Source: Candidatus Heimdallarchaeota archaeon (GTDB taxonomy: Archaea; Asgardarchaeota; Heimdallarchaeia; Heimdallarchaeales; Heimdallarchaeaceae). From it: a stretch of DNA of 53,542 nucleotides. The notes beneath the pieces were generated by a model. The model worked only from the letters and a program-made list of their open reading frames with translations, was not told the DNA's origin and searched no databases. The stretch spans positions 1 to 53,542 of the forward strand of contig JAAFKJ010000079.1 of NCBI GenBank assembly GCA_021399395.1, in the 5' to 3' direction. Below are positions 45,114-53,459 of the stretch, piece after piece. Numbering within the stretch: position 1 is the first letter of the stretch; every line of letters starts with the position of its first letter. Made by a program: the position numbers and the translations under genes.

Positions 45114-46694
45114 ATGAGACCAATAGAGATAAGGAAGAAACTATCTGTTTTAAATTCCAAAGATGAATTGAGAGAAATAATATCTCAGTTAAAAATTGTT
45201 GCTTCAAATAGAAGATCTGATGAAAATATAATCCATATAATCGAAGACAGTATTGGTGTAGCAACAGAGATTAAGGATTTTGAATCTCTAGTCATTCTAA
45301 AAGGTCTTCTAATCCTTCAATACATTCAACAATCGACTAATATGGAAAAATCTATCCGAATTCTTGAGAAAATGCAATCTTTAGCAACTAAAATAGATTA
45401 TAAAGAAGGATTAGCGTTTTCCTTTTCTTTTGCTTGGTATATAGCACGAATTAGAGGAAATAAAGAAGAGAGAAGAGAGTCTATTATTAGTGCTGTAACG
45501 TTATTAGATGAAGTTAACCAACCAAATCAGTTTATCTACTATTTTGTAAAGTACACTCAAGCATTAGAAATGTGGTTTGTATCAAGAGATATTAGATGTG
45601 TAGACATCTTAGAAAATTGTATTGTCTATTTTTCTGAAAAAAGACTTTACCATAGTCTCGTAATGTCACTTGGTATTCTAAGCTTGATTTTTCAGCAAAC
45701 TCAAAACAAAGAGAAAGCTATAAATTTAACAAAAACAATTCTTATGAGAAGAAACTTTCTTAATCAAGTACCTGAGGAAATCAGATCTAATATTCACTTC
45801 TTTATTGGTTTTAGTCAAGAATTATCATTTAGCCTCAATGTGGCAGAGAAGCATCTAAAGGAAGCAATAAGGATACTACAACCTATCTATGAAACCAGTA
45901 TTTACTCCAGTTACTATTTGACTGCTCTTTCCTATCTTACTGCAACCTATGCACTTCAAGGAAAGCTAGAATTAGCTTACAATCAGATAATAGAAGTAGA
46001 TGAACTGATAGAAGAAGGAATAGCAACAAGAAATCTAGATGACTTTAATAGAGGGCAGATGAAACATATCTTTGACTTAACAAAATTCTATATCCTTTCA
46101 AGATTACGAAATTTTGCACCCAAAAATTTGTATGAATTAAAACAAAAAATCCTTGAGAATATAAGCAAATATTATAGCAACGCAATCTTTTTCAGTGAAT
46201 TTCTCTTAAATGCTGAATTAACAAAAGAGCAACTTATAGAAATAAAGGATTTAAAAACCCCAAGTACTAAGAGGATTGAGCACATACTTAATTTCCTAAT
46301 AGAAAGAGCTATTATAACTAATGAGCAAGATTTAATAAATTCAATTTTTGAATTGAAGAGAAGACCTGCGAAAAAGCGAATGACTTATGAGGAAAAAGCT
46401 TTTGCTGATTTGTTAGCTGCACAGGAATATTACAAAATCAGACGCTTCTCCGAAATCTATCCTCTTCTCAAGAAGTATAAAAATAATCTAAATCGAATTG
46501 AGGTGCTTGAACTCCGTATCTTTATGGAAGCATTTATCCAAATTAGTGCCTTCAAGAACGGTGATCCTATGGGACTTGCTTTACAATATGTGGCTATCAG
46601 AAAATGCCAACAGTATGGTTTCAGTGGGTTAGAAAACAAATTGTTAAGCTACTTAGAACTTCAACGCAAGGATGTTGTTAAAGCTTTATTCTAA
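45114..46694 (+). CDS. Helical-repeat (TPR-like) protein, function unknown
   Basis: 526 residues, almost entirely predicted helix by eye. Recurring helix pairs include IRILEKMQSLATKIDYKEGLA, HLKEAIRILQPIYETS and YLTATYALQGKLELAYNQI, similar to TPR repeats of archaeal signalling or regulatory proteins. No HTH, kinase or ATPase motif is visible. A TATA-like TTTATATAT lies ~60 bases before the ATG. It lies downstream of the TnpB element and convergent with rpl2. It is probably a scaffold or protein-interaction protein. Confidence 0.7.
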   Translation: MRPIEIRKKLSVLNSKDELREIISQLKIVASNRRSDENIIHIIEDSIGVATEIKDFESLVILKGLLILQYIQQSTNMEKSIRILEKMQSLATKIDYKEGLAFSFSFAWYIARIRGNKEERRESIISAVTLLDEVNQPNQFIYYFVKYTQALEMWFVSRDIRCVDILENCIVYFSEKRLYHSLVMSLGILSLIFQQTQNKEKAINLTKTILMRRNFLNQVPEEIRSNIHFFIGFSQELSFSLNVAEKHLKEAIRILQPIYETSIYSSYYLTALSYLTATYALQGKLELAYNQIIEVDELIEEGIATRNLDDFNRGQMKHIFDLTKFYILSRLRNFAPKNLYELKQKILENISKYYSNAIFFSEFLLNAELTKEQLIEIKDLKTPSTKRIEHILNFLIERAIITNEQDLINSIFELKRRPAKKRMTYEEKAFADLLAAQEYYKIRRFSEIYPLLKKYKNNLNRIEVLELRIFMEAFIQISAFKNGDPMGLALQYVAIRKCQQYGFSGLENKLLSYLELQRKDVVKALF

Positions 46695-46753
46695 ACCAAG
46701 AGACAACAAGATGAATTTCTGCTCTTACAGCGAAGCGAGAACAATAGATTTCC

Positions 46754-46788
46754 ATCTTACCACTTAATCAAAAATTACGTGGTAAGAT
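46754..46788. repeat. 10-bp inverted repeat shared with the 15.7 kb hairpin
   Basis: ATCTTACCAC and GTGGTAAGAT flank a 15-base AT-rich loop in the gap between the convergent TPR-like and L2 genes. The arms are identical to the inner arms at 15713-15748. Likely a terminator hairpin or a dispersed palindromic repeat. Confidence 0.75.
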
Positions 46789-46927
46789 AAATTTTCGAGA
46801 AATTTGTGTACTGCAAAATCTGAATCATAAAATTCATTTTATCAGACTAATTATGCATAACATATATAGTGATTTGCGCTTAGAAAAATCTCGAATAAAA
46901 ATAAAAAAAGAAATAAAGTGGGTAAAA

Positions 46928-47662
46928 CTACTTTTTACCTCTTCTTCTACCACTTCTTCTAGCCGCAATCAAACCAACCTTTCTACCAGGTTGTGCATGC
47001 CTTGATACTGTTGTTGATCTTGGAGGACCTTGATGTGCACCACCACCATGTGGATGGGAAACCGCATTCATCGCTACACCTCTAACCTTTGGATAGTAAT
47101 GTCCTTTGGCTTTCTTTAGATGGAATTTATTACCAGCCTTTACAAAAGGCTTTTCTGTTCTTCCACCACCAGCAACAATACCAATAGTTGCCCTACATCT
47201 TTGTGGAATTTCTTTCATTTCTCCACTTGGAAGCTGTAGAGTAACTTTTCCTTTGTCTCTACCAAGAATTGTTGCATATCCGCCACTAGAGCGTATTAAT
47301 CTTCCTCCATCTCCGGGTGTTAATTCTATGTTAAAAACAGGAGAACCATCTGGAATTGATTGTAAAGGCATGGTGTTACCTAATTGAACTGCTGCTGTAG
47401 CGCCATATTCAACTTTTTGCCCTACTCGCAAGCCTTCTGAAGGTAGAATAATTTTCTTAAGACCATCTTCAAATAAGACTCGAGCTACAGGAGCACCTCT
47501 ACCGGGATCGTGTACTAAATCTCTAATTTCACCTGTAATGGTTCCTGTATATTCCAGCTTCGCTAGTTTTCTATATTTAACACTACCTTTTTTCTTGTGT
47601 GAAGCGGCTCTAAATTGTGAAGTTCCTCTTCCGCGTCTTTGAACTAATATCTTCTTACCCAT
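46928..47662 (-). CDS. rpl2: Ribosomal protein L2 (uL2)
   Basis: 244 residues, archaeal length. AGGGRTEKPFVKAGNKFH and VRGVAMNAVSHPHGGGAHQ are the peptidyl-transferase-proximal signatures, and the C terminus is basic (RRSGRRRGKK). Last gene of the L3-L4-L23-L2 operon; S19, L22 and S3, which normally follow, are absent, and the next gene is convergent. Confidence 0.98.
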   Translation of the reverse strand: MGKKILVQRRGRGTSQFRAASHKKKGSVKYRKLAKLEYTGTITGEIRDLVHDPGRGAPVARVLFEDGLKKIILPSEGLRVGQKVEYGATAAVQLGNTMPLQSIPDGSPVFNIELTPGDGGRLIRSSGGYATILGRDKGKVTLQLPSGEMKEIPQRCRATIGIVAGGGRTEKPFVKAGNKFHLKKAKGHYYPKVRGVAMNAVSHPHGGGAHQGPPRSTTVSRHAQPGRKVGLIAARRSGRRRGKK

Positions 47663-47676
47663 TCATATCACCTTCT

Positions 47677-47937
47677 TTAGAACAAGCCCATCCTTGATGC
47701 AATATCTGCTGCATCATCAAAATCACTAAGTCGCACGTATGCTTTCTTAGTTCCTTTTGGAGTTATCAGAGTATTAACACTATCAACTTTAACGCTGTAA
47801 AGTTTCTCTATTGCTTCTTTGATTTGCTGCTTAGTTGCTTTGAGATCGACTAATATTACAAGTTTATTTTCCTGTTCTATTAACTCAAAATCTTTTTCAG
47901 ATATGAGAGGTTTCTTGATTATTTTATATGGATCCAT
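47677..47937 (-). CDS. rpl23: Ribosomal protein L23 (uL23)
   Basis: 86 residues, typical for archaea. IIKKPLISEKDFELIEQENK at the N terminus and KLYSVKVDSVNTLITPKGTKKAYVRL are the conserved segments. It lines the exit tunnel and binds SRP and other nascent-chain factors. Seven bases separate it from rpl4 and 14 from rpl2. Confidence 0.97.
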   Translation of the reverse strand: MDPYKIIKKPLISEKDFELIEQENKLVILVDLKATKQQIKEAIEKLYSVKVDSVNTLITPKGTKKAYVRLSDFDDAADIASRMGLF

Positions 47938-47944
47938 TTTTTAT

Positions 47945-48730
47945 TCACCCAAAACGTTCAGTTAGAGATTGTATCGCATCCTCTGTCCAGATAGTAAGTC
48001 TGCCTGGATAAGTTCCTGGTGCTAAAATCTCGGTAGTAAGCTCATTGATTGTTATAACTTCTGTACCTAGAATGTTCCTTCCTGCTTTAATTAGGGAGCT
48101 TTCTTTATCCTTTACTACAATTAAAGGTCCTACTGGAACTTTGTATTTGCGTCCCCTCATTTTACCTTTGCCTGCACGAACTTTCTTACCTATTTTTATT
48201 CGCATAAGTTCTAAAGATAGTCCTAGATTGTTTAGCAATTGGATAGCATCACTAGTTTTTTCAATGGTTTCAGCTTTAGATTCAATGATAATTGGAAACT
48301 CCATTTTACTCTCAAATCTATGTCCTCTGTCACTTACGGCATCTTTCTTAGATGTATAAGCAATTGCAGATTTTAAAGCGAGTAAATGTTCCTTTCTGTT
48401 AATCTTCTCTATTATGTTCTTCTCAGCTGTTGGTGGATGTGCTTTGTGACCACCTCTAGCTTGTGGAATGAACGCTGTTCTTTGAGCACTGTGTGTTCGA
48501 GATCCCTTTATACGAGGAACACGTGCTACACCTCTACCAGTACCCCAATTTTCAACAGCAACCATTTTACCTGCTAATGGACTTACGCCTTTTGGTTGTC
48601 TCTTCCAACTTTGTTCAGCAAGAACAGCCCTCTTAATAACATCAGGACGCAAGGTTGATTCGAAAACATTTGGAAGTTCAACTTTTTCACTCATTTTTTG
48701 TCCTTTGATTGAGTATTTTGTTACATTCAT
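47945..48730 (-). CDS. rpl4: Ribosomal protein L4 (uL4)
   Basis: 261 residues from ATG 48730 (MNVTKYSIKGQK), preferred over 48736 because GAGGT is then 8 bases upstream. VELPNVFESTLRPDVIKRAV, GTGRGVARVPRIKGSRTHSAQRTAF-type loop residues and AGKGKMRGRKYKVPVGPL are diagnostic of archaeal/eukaryotic L4. Its extended loop lines the exit tunnel. Confidence 0.97.
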   Translation of the reverse strand: MNVTKYSIKGQKMSEKVELPNVFESTLRPDVIKRAVLAEQSWKRQPKGVSPLAGKMVAVENWGTGRGVARVPRIKGSRTHSAQRTAFIPQARGGHKAHPPTAEKNIIEKINRKEHLLALKSAIAYTSKKDAVSDRGHRFESKMEFPIIIESKAETIEKTSDAIQLLNNLGLSLELMRIKIGKKVRAGKGKMRGRKYKVPVGPLIVVKDKESSLIKAGRNILGTEVITINELTTEILAPGTYPGRLTIWTEDAIQSLTERFG

Positions 48731-48746
48731 TTTCATCTACCTCTTT

Positions 48747-49748
48747 CTAACCTTGCTGACTCTTCGTTGAGATGAAGAGAATTTGTGGCTCTTTTATCGC
48801 TTGAGGAACTTGTCTAACAGGTCCTCTTAGCATGACTGTTCGCTTTTTGGATCCTGGAATTGATCCTTTAACCAACAGATAGTTATTTTTCACTATACCA
48901 TATTTTACAAAACCACCTTTAGGAACAATTTGTGCTCCATCTGAACCAATTTGCATAATCCTTTTATTATAATCTGTTCGCATATGGAAACCCATTTGAC
49001 CATATCTTGGTATGGTCCACATAGTTCTTGCAGGAGTCCATGGTCCTATAGAACCTACTCCTCGTTTAGTTCCTTTAGATTTGTGTTGGAGAATTTTAAC
49101 TCCATGTCTTTTAACTGGTCCTTGGAAACCTTTACCTTTGGTTACACCCATTGCATCAACAAATTCTCCTGCTTTGAAAACATCTCTTATCAACAGTTCT
49201 TTACCTAATAGAGAAAGACCATATTCATATCCTTCTTTAATAGAGTTACAGCCGATTTTGATTTCAGCAATTTGAGGTGTCTTCATCCCAATCCCAGTTA
49301 AATATGGTTGTGTATGAACAACAGCTCTGAGTTCCACAATAGCTTCAAGATTATCGTCAAATTTCTTTTTAGATTTCTTAAAGTCATAGTTCTTTGGAAG
49401 CTTAATCTTTCTTTTGAGTTCTTCTTTAGTTTCAGATGCCATAAGATCTGCTGCAATCTGAAGCCCATAAGCTGTTTTCTTGTAACCTCTTAGACTAAAT
49501 ATAACTATTGGAGGTGTTTCAATACAAGTTACAGCTGTAGTAACCTCTCTATTCGCCAAGTGACTCCTTGGTCGATCCTCAATGTACGCACAGTGTGTCA
49601 TCCCTGCTTTTATTCCCAGAAATCCTAACAATTTCGGAGCACCCTCGTATTGTTGCCAATCGCGAGGTGCGGGGACGATCCTTCTTGCTCTTACCCTTCG
49701 GTATCCGAGTGATGACCGATGGGGAGCACTGACCCTTCGATGCCCCAT
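48747..49748 (-). CDS. rpl3: Ribosomal protein L3 (uL3)
   Basis: 333 residues from ATG 49748 (MGHRRVSAPHRSSLGYRRVRA), the family's usual start; the track begins three codons earlier at GTG. LLGFLGIKAGMTHC, GVTKGKGFQGPVKRHGVK and GPWTPARTMWTIPRYGQMG are conserved. First gene of the L3-L4-L23-L2 unit. There is no clear ribosome-binding site, and a TATA box about 40 bases upstream suggests a very short leader. Confidence 0.97.
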   Translation of the reverse strand: MGHRRVSAPHRSSLGYRRVRARRIVPAPRDWQQYEGAPKLLGFLGIKAGMTHCAYIEDRPRSHLANREVTTAVTCIETPPIVIFSLRGYKKTAYGLQIAADLMASETKEELKRKIKLPKNYDFKKSKKKFDDNLEAIVELRAVVHTQPYLTGIGMKTPQIAEIKIGCNSIKEGYEYGLSLLGKELLIRDVFKAGEFVDAMGVTKGKGFQGPVKRHGVKILQHKSKGTKRGVGSIGPWTPARTMWTIPRYGQMGFHMRTDYNKRIMQIGSDGAQIVPKGGFVKYGIVKNNYLLVKGSIPGSKKRTVMLRGPVRQVPQAIKEPQILFISTKSQQG

Positions 49749-49784
49749 AAACATCACATTTGTTTATTTTAGTTTATTATGACA

Positions 49785-49837
49785 CTTTTATACATATGTC
49801 GTACTTCGGCACAGGTAGCATCATATAAATATGTCGT
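49785..49837 (-). promoter_or_regulatory. L3 operon promoter region with duplicated ACGACATAT element
   Basis: On the minus strand ACGACATATGTATAAAAG and ACGACATATTTATATG each combine an identical 9-base element with a TATA-like sequence, 35 bases apart (plus copies of ATATGTCGT at 49794-49802 and 49829-49837). They may be tandem promoters or a regulator site plus promoter. Confidence 0.5.
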
Positions 49838-49878
49838 TAAGAAAGAACTTCAGACAAAATTACCCATTAAAAGTAGTT

Positions 49879-50910
49879 TTAACTCACAATGATTCTGAAA
49901 CAATTTTCTTCCTTTTCGTAACTGACATTTCGTTTCATAAATCTACGAACCAATTCAATATTAGTCCTTGTATGATTTGTTATTTCAGTTGTTGTAATCT
50001 CAGATTTACCTTCAGTTAAAGCCATTGGAACAATCAATTGATCAGCTGCATAAGCGTCGATTGAAGCAGAACTATTAGAGTTCTTTTTCCAAAGTAAAGC
50101 ACACATTTCACCTATTTTTTCTGAAGATAATTTTCTTTCTCCTGGAACAAAACATCCCATTCGAGTTCCTGAAGAGTAATGATCTACAACAGTTAAACCA
50201 GTACCAGCTGACAAACTATCCACATATTGAATATGCTCAATCACATCAACTCTAGAATTTACTCCCTTACGGAATGATGTTATTTGACGTTCAGCTACGT
50301 TTCTTTCGGCTAAGCTTTTTGAGGTTGTAGAATAAATCTCAATCTTCTCAAGTTCTCCTCTGTCAACCATAGTAAGCGGTACTAGACAATCGTGAGAACT
50401 GAAATTAATACTCACTTCAGCTCCACCTCTTGGAAAGAAACCATATCTAGATGGTGAAACGGTGATATTCTTGTTCATTTTTCCAACAATTTCATTTGTT
50501 ACATGCCGAATATACTCAATTGAGGGTGCCCATTTACCATGAGTTGCACCACCTTTGATAATTAACTCAAGATCTCTCTTTTGCGAAAAGGAATAGAACA
50601 TAACAGCTTGAGCAACTAAACCAATACTACCTGCCGTTCCTATGTTAACATAAGCAACATCATTTTCATTATTTTCTTTTGTAAGAGCTAATTGAGATTT
50701 ACCTACCTGTAAATCTTGGGATGTCATGCCTGAGAATTGTTTTATTGCACTTATTGCTTCAATATGCTGAGCTCTAAGTCCAGGTTTAGTCCTATTTGCC
50801 CGGATATTGAATAGTTTGATGTCATTATTTTGACCAGCAGCTAAAGCTACTGATACTCTGACTACTGACCCTCCTCCTTCACCCATAGAACAATCTAATT
50901 CAACAGTCAT
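49879..50910 (-). CDS. rtcA: RNA 3'-terminal phosphate cyclase
   Basis: 343 residues, standard. GEGGGSVVRVSVALA at the N terminus, RANRTKPGLRAQH, the FPRGGAEV segment and the C-terminal DQLIVPMALTEGKSEITTTEITNHTRTN match RtcA, with the His in NHTRTN as the nucleotidylated residue. It converts RNA 3'-phosphate to 2',3'-cyclic phosphate with ATP. It lies 32 bases after rps9 on the same strand, where archaea usually have rpoN/rpoK, so it is probably co-transcribed with ribosomal genes. Confidence 0.95.
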   Translation of the reverse strand: MTVELDCSMGEGGGSVVRVSVALAAGQNNDIKLFNIRANRTKPGLRAQHIEAISAIKQFSGMTSQDLQVGKSQLALTKENNENDVAYVNIGTAGSIGLVAQAVMFYSFSQKRDLELIIKGGATHGKWAPSIEYIRHVTNEIVGKMNKNITVSPSRYGFFPRGGAEVSINFSSHDCLVPLTMVDRGELEKIEIYSTTSKSLAERNVAERQITSFRKGVNSRVDVIEHIQYVDSLSAGTGLTVVDHYSSGTRMGCFVPGERKLSSEKIGEMCALLWKKNSNSSASIDAYAADQLIVPMALTEGKSEITTTEITNHTRTNIELVRRFMKRNVSYEKEENCFRIIVS

Positions 50911-50942
50911 TTAATTAAAAATAAAGTAAAGAAATAAAATAG

Positions 50943-51347
50943 TTATCTATATGATTTCTGGAATCGAGATCTTGAACTTTTTCCACCAAAATGTTTTGGC
51001 TCAGTTCTTCTAGGGTCGCCGGATACGATTGTCTTATCATACAGAACAAATTTTTCCTTCATACCAAGATCATCGAAATACTCGATTAAACCTCTAGCAA
51101 TGGCTGTTCTTATTGCTTCAGCTTGTCCCATATAACCTCCACCCCTTACATTGATTTTTACATCAATTGATTCTCTTTTGTCTTCCCCGGCTATAACAAA
51201 AATCTCACTAATCTTAATCCTGCTTAACTCATTTGGCAAAACTTCTAGAGGAACACCATTTACTCTTATTCTACCTTTGCCTTCCTTGAGAGTAGCTCTA
51301 GCGATTGCAGTTTTTCTTTTTCCTGATGATACAATTACTTTACCCAT
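50943..51347 (-). CDS. rps9: Ribosomal protein S9 (uS9)
   Basis: 134 residues from ATG 51347 (MGKVIVSSGKRKTAIARAT), with AGGTGA 7 bases upstream; the track's longer start adds 16 residues. INVRGGGYMGQAEAIRTAIARGL and the C-terminal FGGKSSRSRFQKSYR, whose tail contacts P-site tRNA, are diagnostic. Follows rpl13 by 13 bases. Confidence 0.98.
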   Translation of the reverse strand: MGKVIVSSGKRKTAIARATLKEGKGRIRVNGVPLEVLPNELSRIKISEIFVIAGEDKRESIDVKINVRGGGYMGQAEAIRTAIARGLIEYFDDLGMKEKFVLYDKTIVSGDPRRTEPKHFGGKSSRSRFQKSYR

Positions 51348-51360
51348 AATTTTCACCTTT

Positions 51361-51834
51361 TTATTCCTTCCATCCGAACTCTTTGCATAGTTCACCGATT
51401 GTTACTCTTTTGCTTGTAAGTTTATTTGCATCTGCAAATTTAGGTTTTATAATCTCACTTTTGGTGAATTCCTCTGGAACTCCAATATAAGTTAATAGTC
51501 TATGATATGCTTGTTTTCCTCTGGGTTTTTTCCAGGGGAGCATACCTCTAACAGTTCTTCTTACCAAACGATCTGGCCTTTTAGGATGGAAAGGACCTCT
51601 TCTTGGATTTGTATGTGTATGTATCTGTTGCATAACTCGGTATTCTTTTAAGATAGAGTGTTTTTTACCAGAGATTATGGCTTTTTCACAATTTAGAATA
51701 TTAACTGCATATCCCTCTAACAGGTATTTGGCTACTTCGGAACTCAACCGACCCAAAATTGCATTGTCTGCATCTATATTGATTTTTTGTCTTACGACTT
51801 GAGTTGCAGCCACATTATTCTGTTTTTTTGACAT
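51361..51834 (-). CDS. rpl13: Ribosomal protein L13 (uL13)
   Basis: 157 residues. INIDADNAILGRLSSEVAKYLL, NPRRGPFHPKRPDRLVRRTVRGMLPWK and AYHRLLTYIGVP are the L13 signatures. A short asparagine/glutamine-rich leader precedes the conserved core. Sits in the usual L18e-L13-S9 order. Confidence 0.98.
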   Translation of the reverse strand: MSKKQNNVAATQVVRQKINIDADNAILGRLSSEVAKYLLEGYAVNILNCEKAIISGKKHSILKEYRVMQQIHTHTNPRRGPFHPKRPDRLVRRTVRGMLPWKKPRGKQAYHRLLTYIGVPEEFTKSEIIKPKFADANKLTSKRVTIGELCKEFGWKE

Positions 51835-51848
51835 TTTTATTTCCTCAA

Positions 51849-52214
51849 TTAGATAATTATTTTCATTTTGCTTACTTCTAACCCAGATTCCATTAGTTCG
51901 TCGAGAGTAATTGTCTTACTATTAGTAGAACTAATTTTCTCTTTTGCTCCTTCTGAGAATCTGAGAGCAGCAATAGTGACCTTGTGTTTAAGATCACCTG
52001 AACTTAAAACAGAACCTGGAACAATAACAATATCATTGGTTTTTGAAAACCTATTTATTTTACTGAGATTCACCGCGACTCTTTGTCGTCTAGGTTTTTC
52101 TATCCTATTTGCGACAGTTTTCCATAGAGCTTTGTTTGTTTCAGCTGATTTTTTCTTTAGTTTATGTATCAGTTCAAGTATGTTTGGATCAGTTGGTCCT
52201 GTTCTTCTTGGCAT
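51849..52214 (-). CDS. rpl18e: Ribosomal protein L18e
   Basis: 121 residues from ATG 52214 (MPRRTGPTDPNILELIHKLKKK), the conserved start; the track's extra 11 residues overlap rpoD. RRQRVAVNLSKINRF and VPGSVLSSGDLKHKVTIAALRFSEGA match L18e/L15-fold proteins. Starts 10 bases after the rpoD stop with AAGTGATC upstream. Confidence 0.96.
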   Translation of the reverse strand: MPRRTGPTDPNILELIHKLKKKSAETNKALWKTVANRIEKPRRQRVAVNLSKINRFSKTNDIVIVPGSVLSSGDLKHKVTIAALRFSEGAKEKISSTNSKTITLDELMESGLEVSKMKIII

Positions 52215-52224
52215 TTTGATCACT

Positions 52225-53058
52225 TTATGATTCTTTTTCTTTATCAATCAATGTTGATTCTAATGTCTTTTTGAATTCGTCGATGTTGGAGATAAGTAAC
52301 TCACCGGCTTTTGTTAAAACTGTAGCAGGGTTCATACCTCCATTGGTCTCAAACGAGAAGATAACTTTTGTAGGATCATTGTTAATAGTTATAGCCCCTG
52401 GTTCACACAAATCTAAACAATAACCACACAAAGTGCAGTTTAGAGGATTTGCAACTTGGACATTGTCACCTACTTTTTGAAAAACACCTCTGTAGCATGC
52501 TTCTATGCAAATAAGGCAGTTTGTACATTTGTCTTTGCTTATCTTTGGAATTGGAAAAATCTGGTAACCCATAGCTGAAACAGGTTGCCATTTTGCATGT
52601 TCTTTACCTTGACCAAGTTGTGCCATGCATTCAAGTTCCAAAGCTTGATTTGGACCCAATTTTACGATGGGGATGGTTGAACTTATTGGTTCAACACCTT
52701 CAGTTGACGAAATCAAATCAGAGCTATAAACGACTGTAGTTGTTTGATTATCTGTTTCTTTAGAAATTGTTAAAGTTACAGTACACATATTACAACCAAT
52801 TCCACCGCAATCACATTCATCTCTGAAATTCAAATCGAGATCATTGATATCATATTTCAATGGTACTAATCCGAGCCGATGTGCAATAAACTCATCAAAT
52901 AGTGGAGAAGTATTTTTTAGAACGTAGACATCCTCAATTACTAAGGATGAAACTTCGGCTAAACCTGTCCTTCTGATCGCATTAGCAAAAGCTAAAGATA
53001 CATCTGATAAGATAAATTTTATCGAATTAGGAAACAGTTCTATAAGCTCTATATCCAT
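52225..53058 (-). CDS. rpoD: DNA-directed RNA polymerase subunit D with two 4Fe-4S motifs
   Basis: 277 residues from ATG 53058 (MDIELIELFPN); the track's first codon is TTG. The alpha-like dimerisation region FANAIRRTGLAEV is followed by IAHRLGLVPL and a cysteine cluster DECDCGGIGCNMC. An inserted ferredoxin-like domain has two complete CxxCxxCxxxC sets (CTNCLICIEAC and CTLCGYCLDLCEPG). Subunit D pairs with L to start polymerase assembly; in archaea that keep the clusters they support stability of the D-L platform. First gene of the D-L18e-L13-S9 unit. Confidence 0.98.
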   Translation of the reverse strand: MDIELIELFPNSIKFILSDVSLAFANAIRRTGLAEVSSLVIEDVYVLKNTSPLFDEFIAHRLGLVPLKYDINDLDLNFRDECDCGGIGCNMCTVTLTISKETDNQTTTVVYSSDLISSTEGVEPISSTIPIVKLGPNQALELECMAQLGQGKEHAKWQPVSAMGYQIFPIPKISKDKCTNCLICIEACYRGVFQKVGDNVQVANPLNCTLCGYCLDLCEPGAITINNDPTKVIFSFETNGGMNPATVLTKAGELLISNIDEFKKTLESTLIDKEKES

Positions 53059-53271
53059 AGACACACCCGGCAAAGGATTCTATATCGCACCCCCTTATGA
53101 TACTAAAAAAGGTTTTCCATATCCAAGTTTTTTAGTTAGAGTGTTATAGGGTTGGTTTTGATTGTTGAAAATAAATTTACTGTTGATTATCAATATTACT
53201 GTAAAACGTAGAATCTAACGTTCTCGATTTGTGGTGCTTAAATATCCGCATCAGTATAATAGCTGAGAATT
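53059..53271. promoter_or_regulatory. Divergent gap between rpoD and the pilin-like gene
   Basis: On the minus strand CCTTTTTTAGTATC (near 53102-53116) is a plausible TATA box for the rpoD operon. On the plus strand CTTAAATAT (53237-53245) is centred ~31 bases before the pilin-like ATG. I see no other gene. Confidence 0.4.
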
Positions 53272-53448
53272 ATGTTGAGGATATTATTATTTAAAGAGCT
53301 TAAACTCTTCAAAAAGAAGAGAGGATCACCTATACTAGAGGAGATTTTACTCATTGGCATCGCAATCTTAATCTTCGCAATTATCTTTGGAGTTATTTTC
53401 AGTCTTATTGATTGGTCAACAACATCTATAGATAATTTATTTGGCTGA
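53272..53448 (+). CDS. Small type IV pilin-like membrane protein
   Basis: This ORF is too short for the track. It encodes 58 residues: MLRILLFKELKLFKKKRG, then SPILEEILLIGIAIL continuing in one hydrophobic helix (~20-48), then a short polar tail ending DNLFG. A basic segment, G-S junction, glutamates at positions +5/+6 and a long helix resemble the class III prepilin signal of archaeal pilins (KKRG|..PIxxE). A TATA box upstream implies a leaderless transcript. No prepilin peptidase or assembly ATPase is in the window. It could instead be a generic small membrane protein. Confidence 0.55.
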   Translation: MLRILLFKELKLFKKKRGSPILEEILLIGIAILIFAIIFGVIFSLIDWSTTSIDNLFG

Positions 53449-53459
53449 AAAGTAAAATT

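Noticed and set aside
51868-52230. 120-residue plus-strand ORF over rpl18e
   Set aside because: Antisense shadow of rpl18e; no start signal or protein-like motif.
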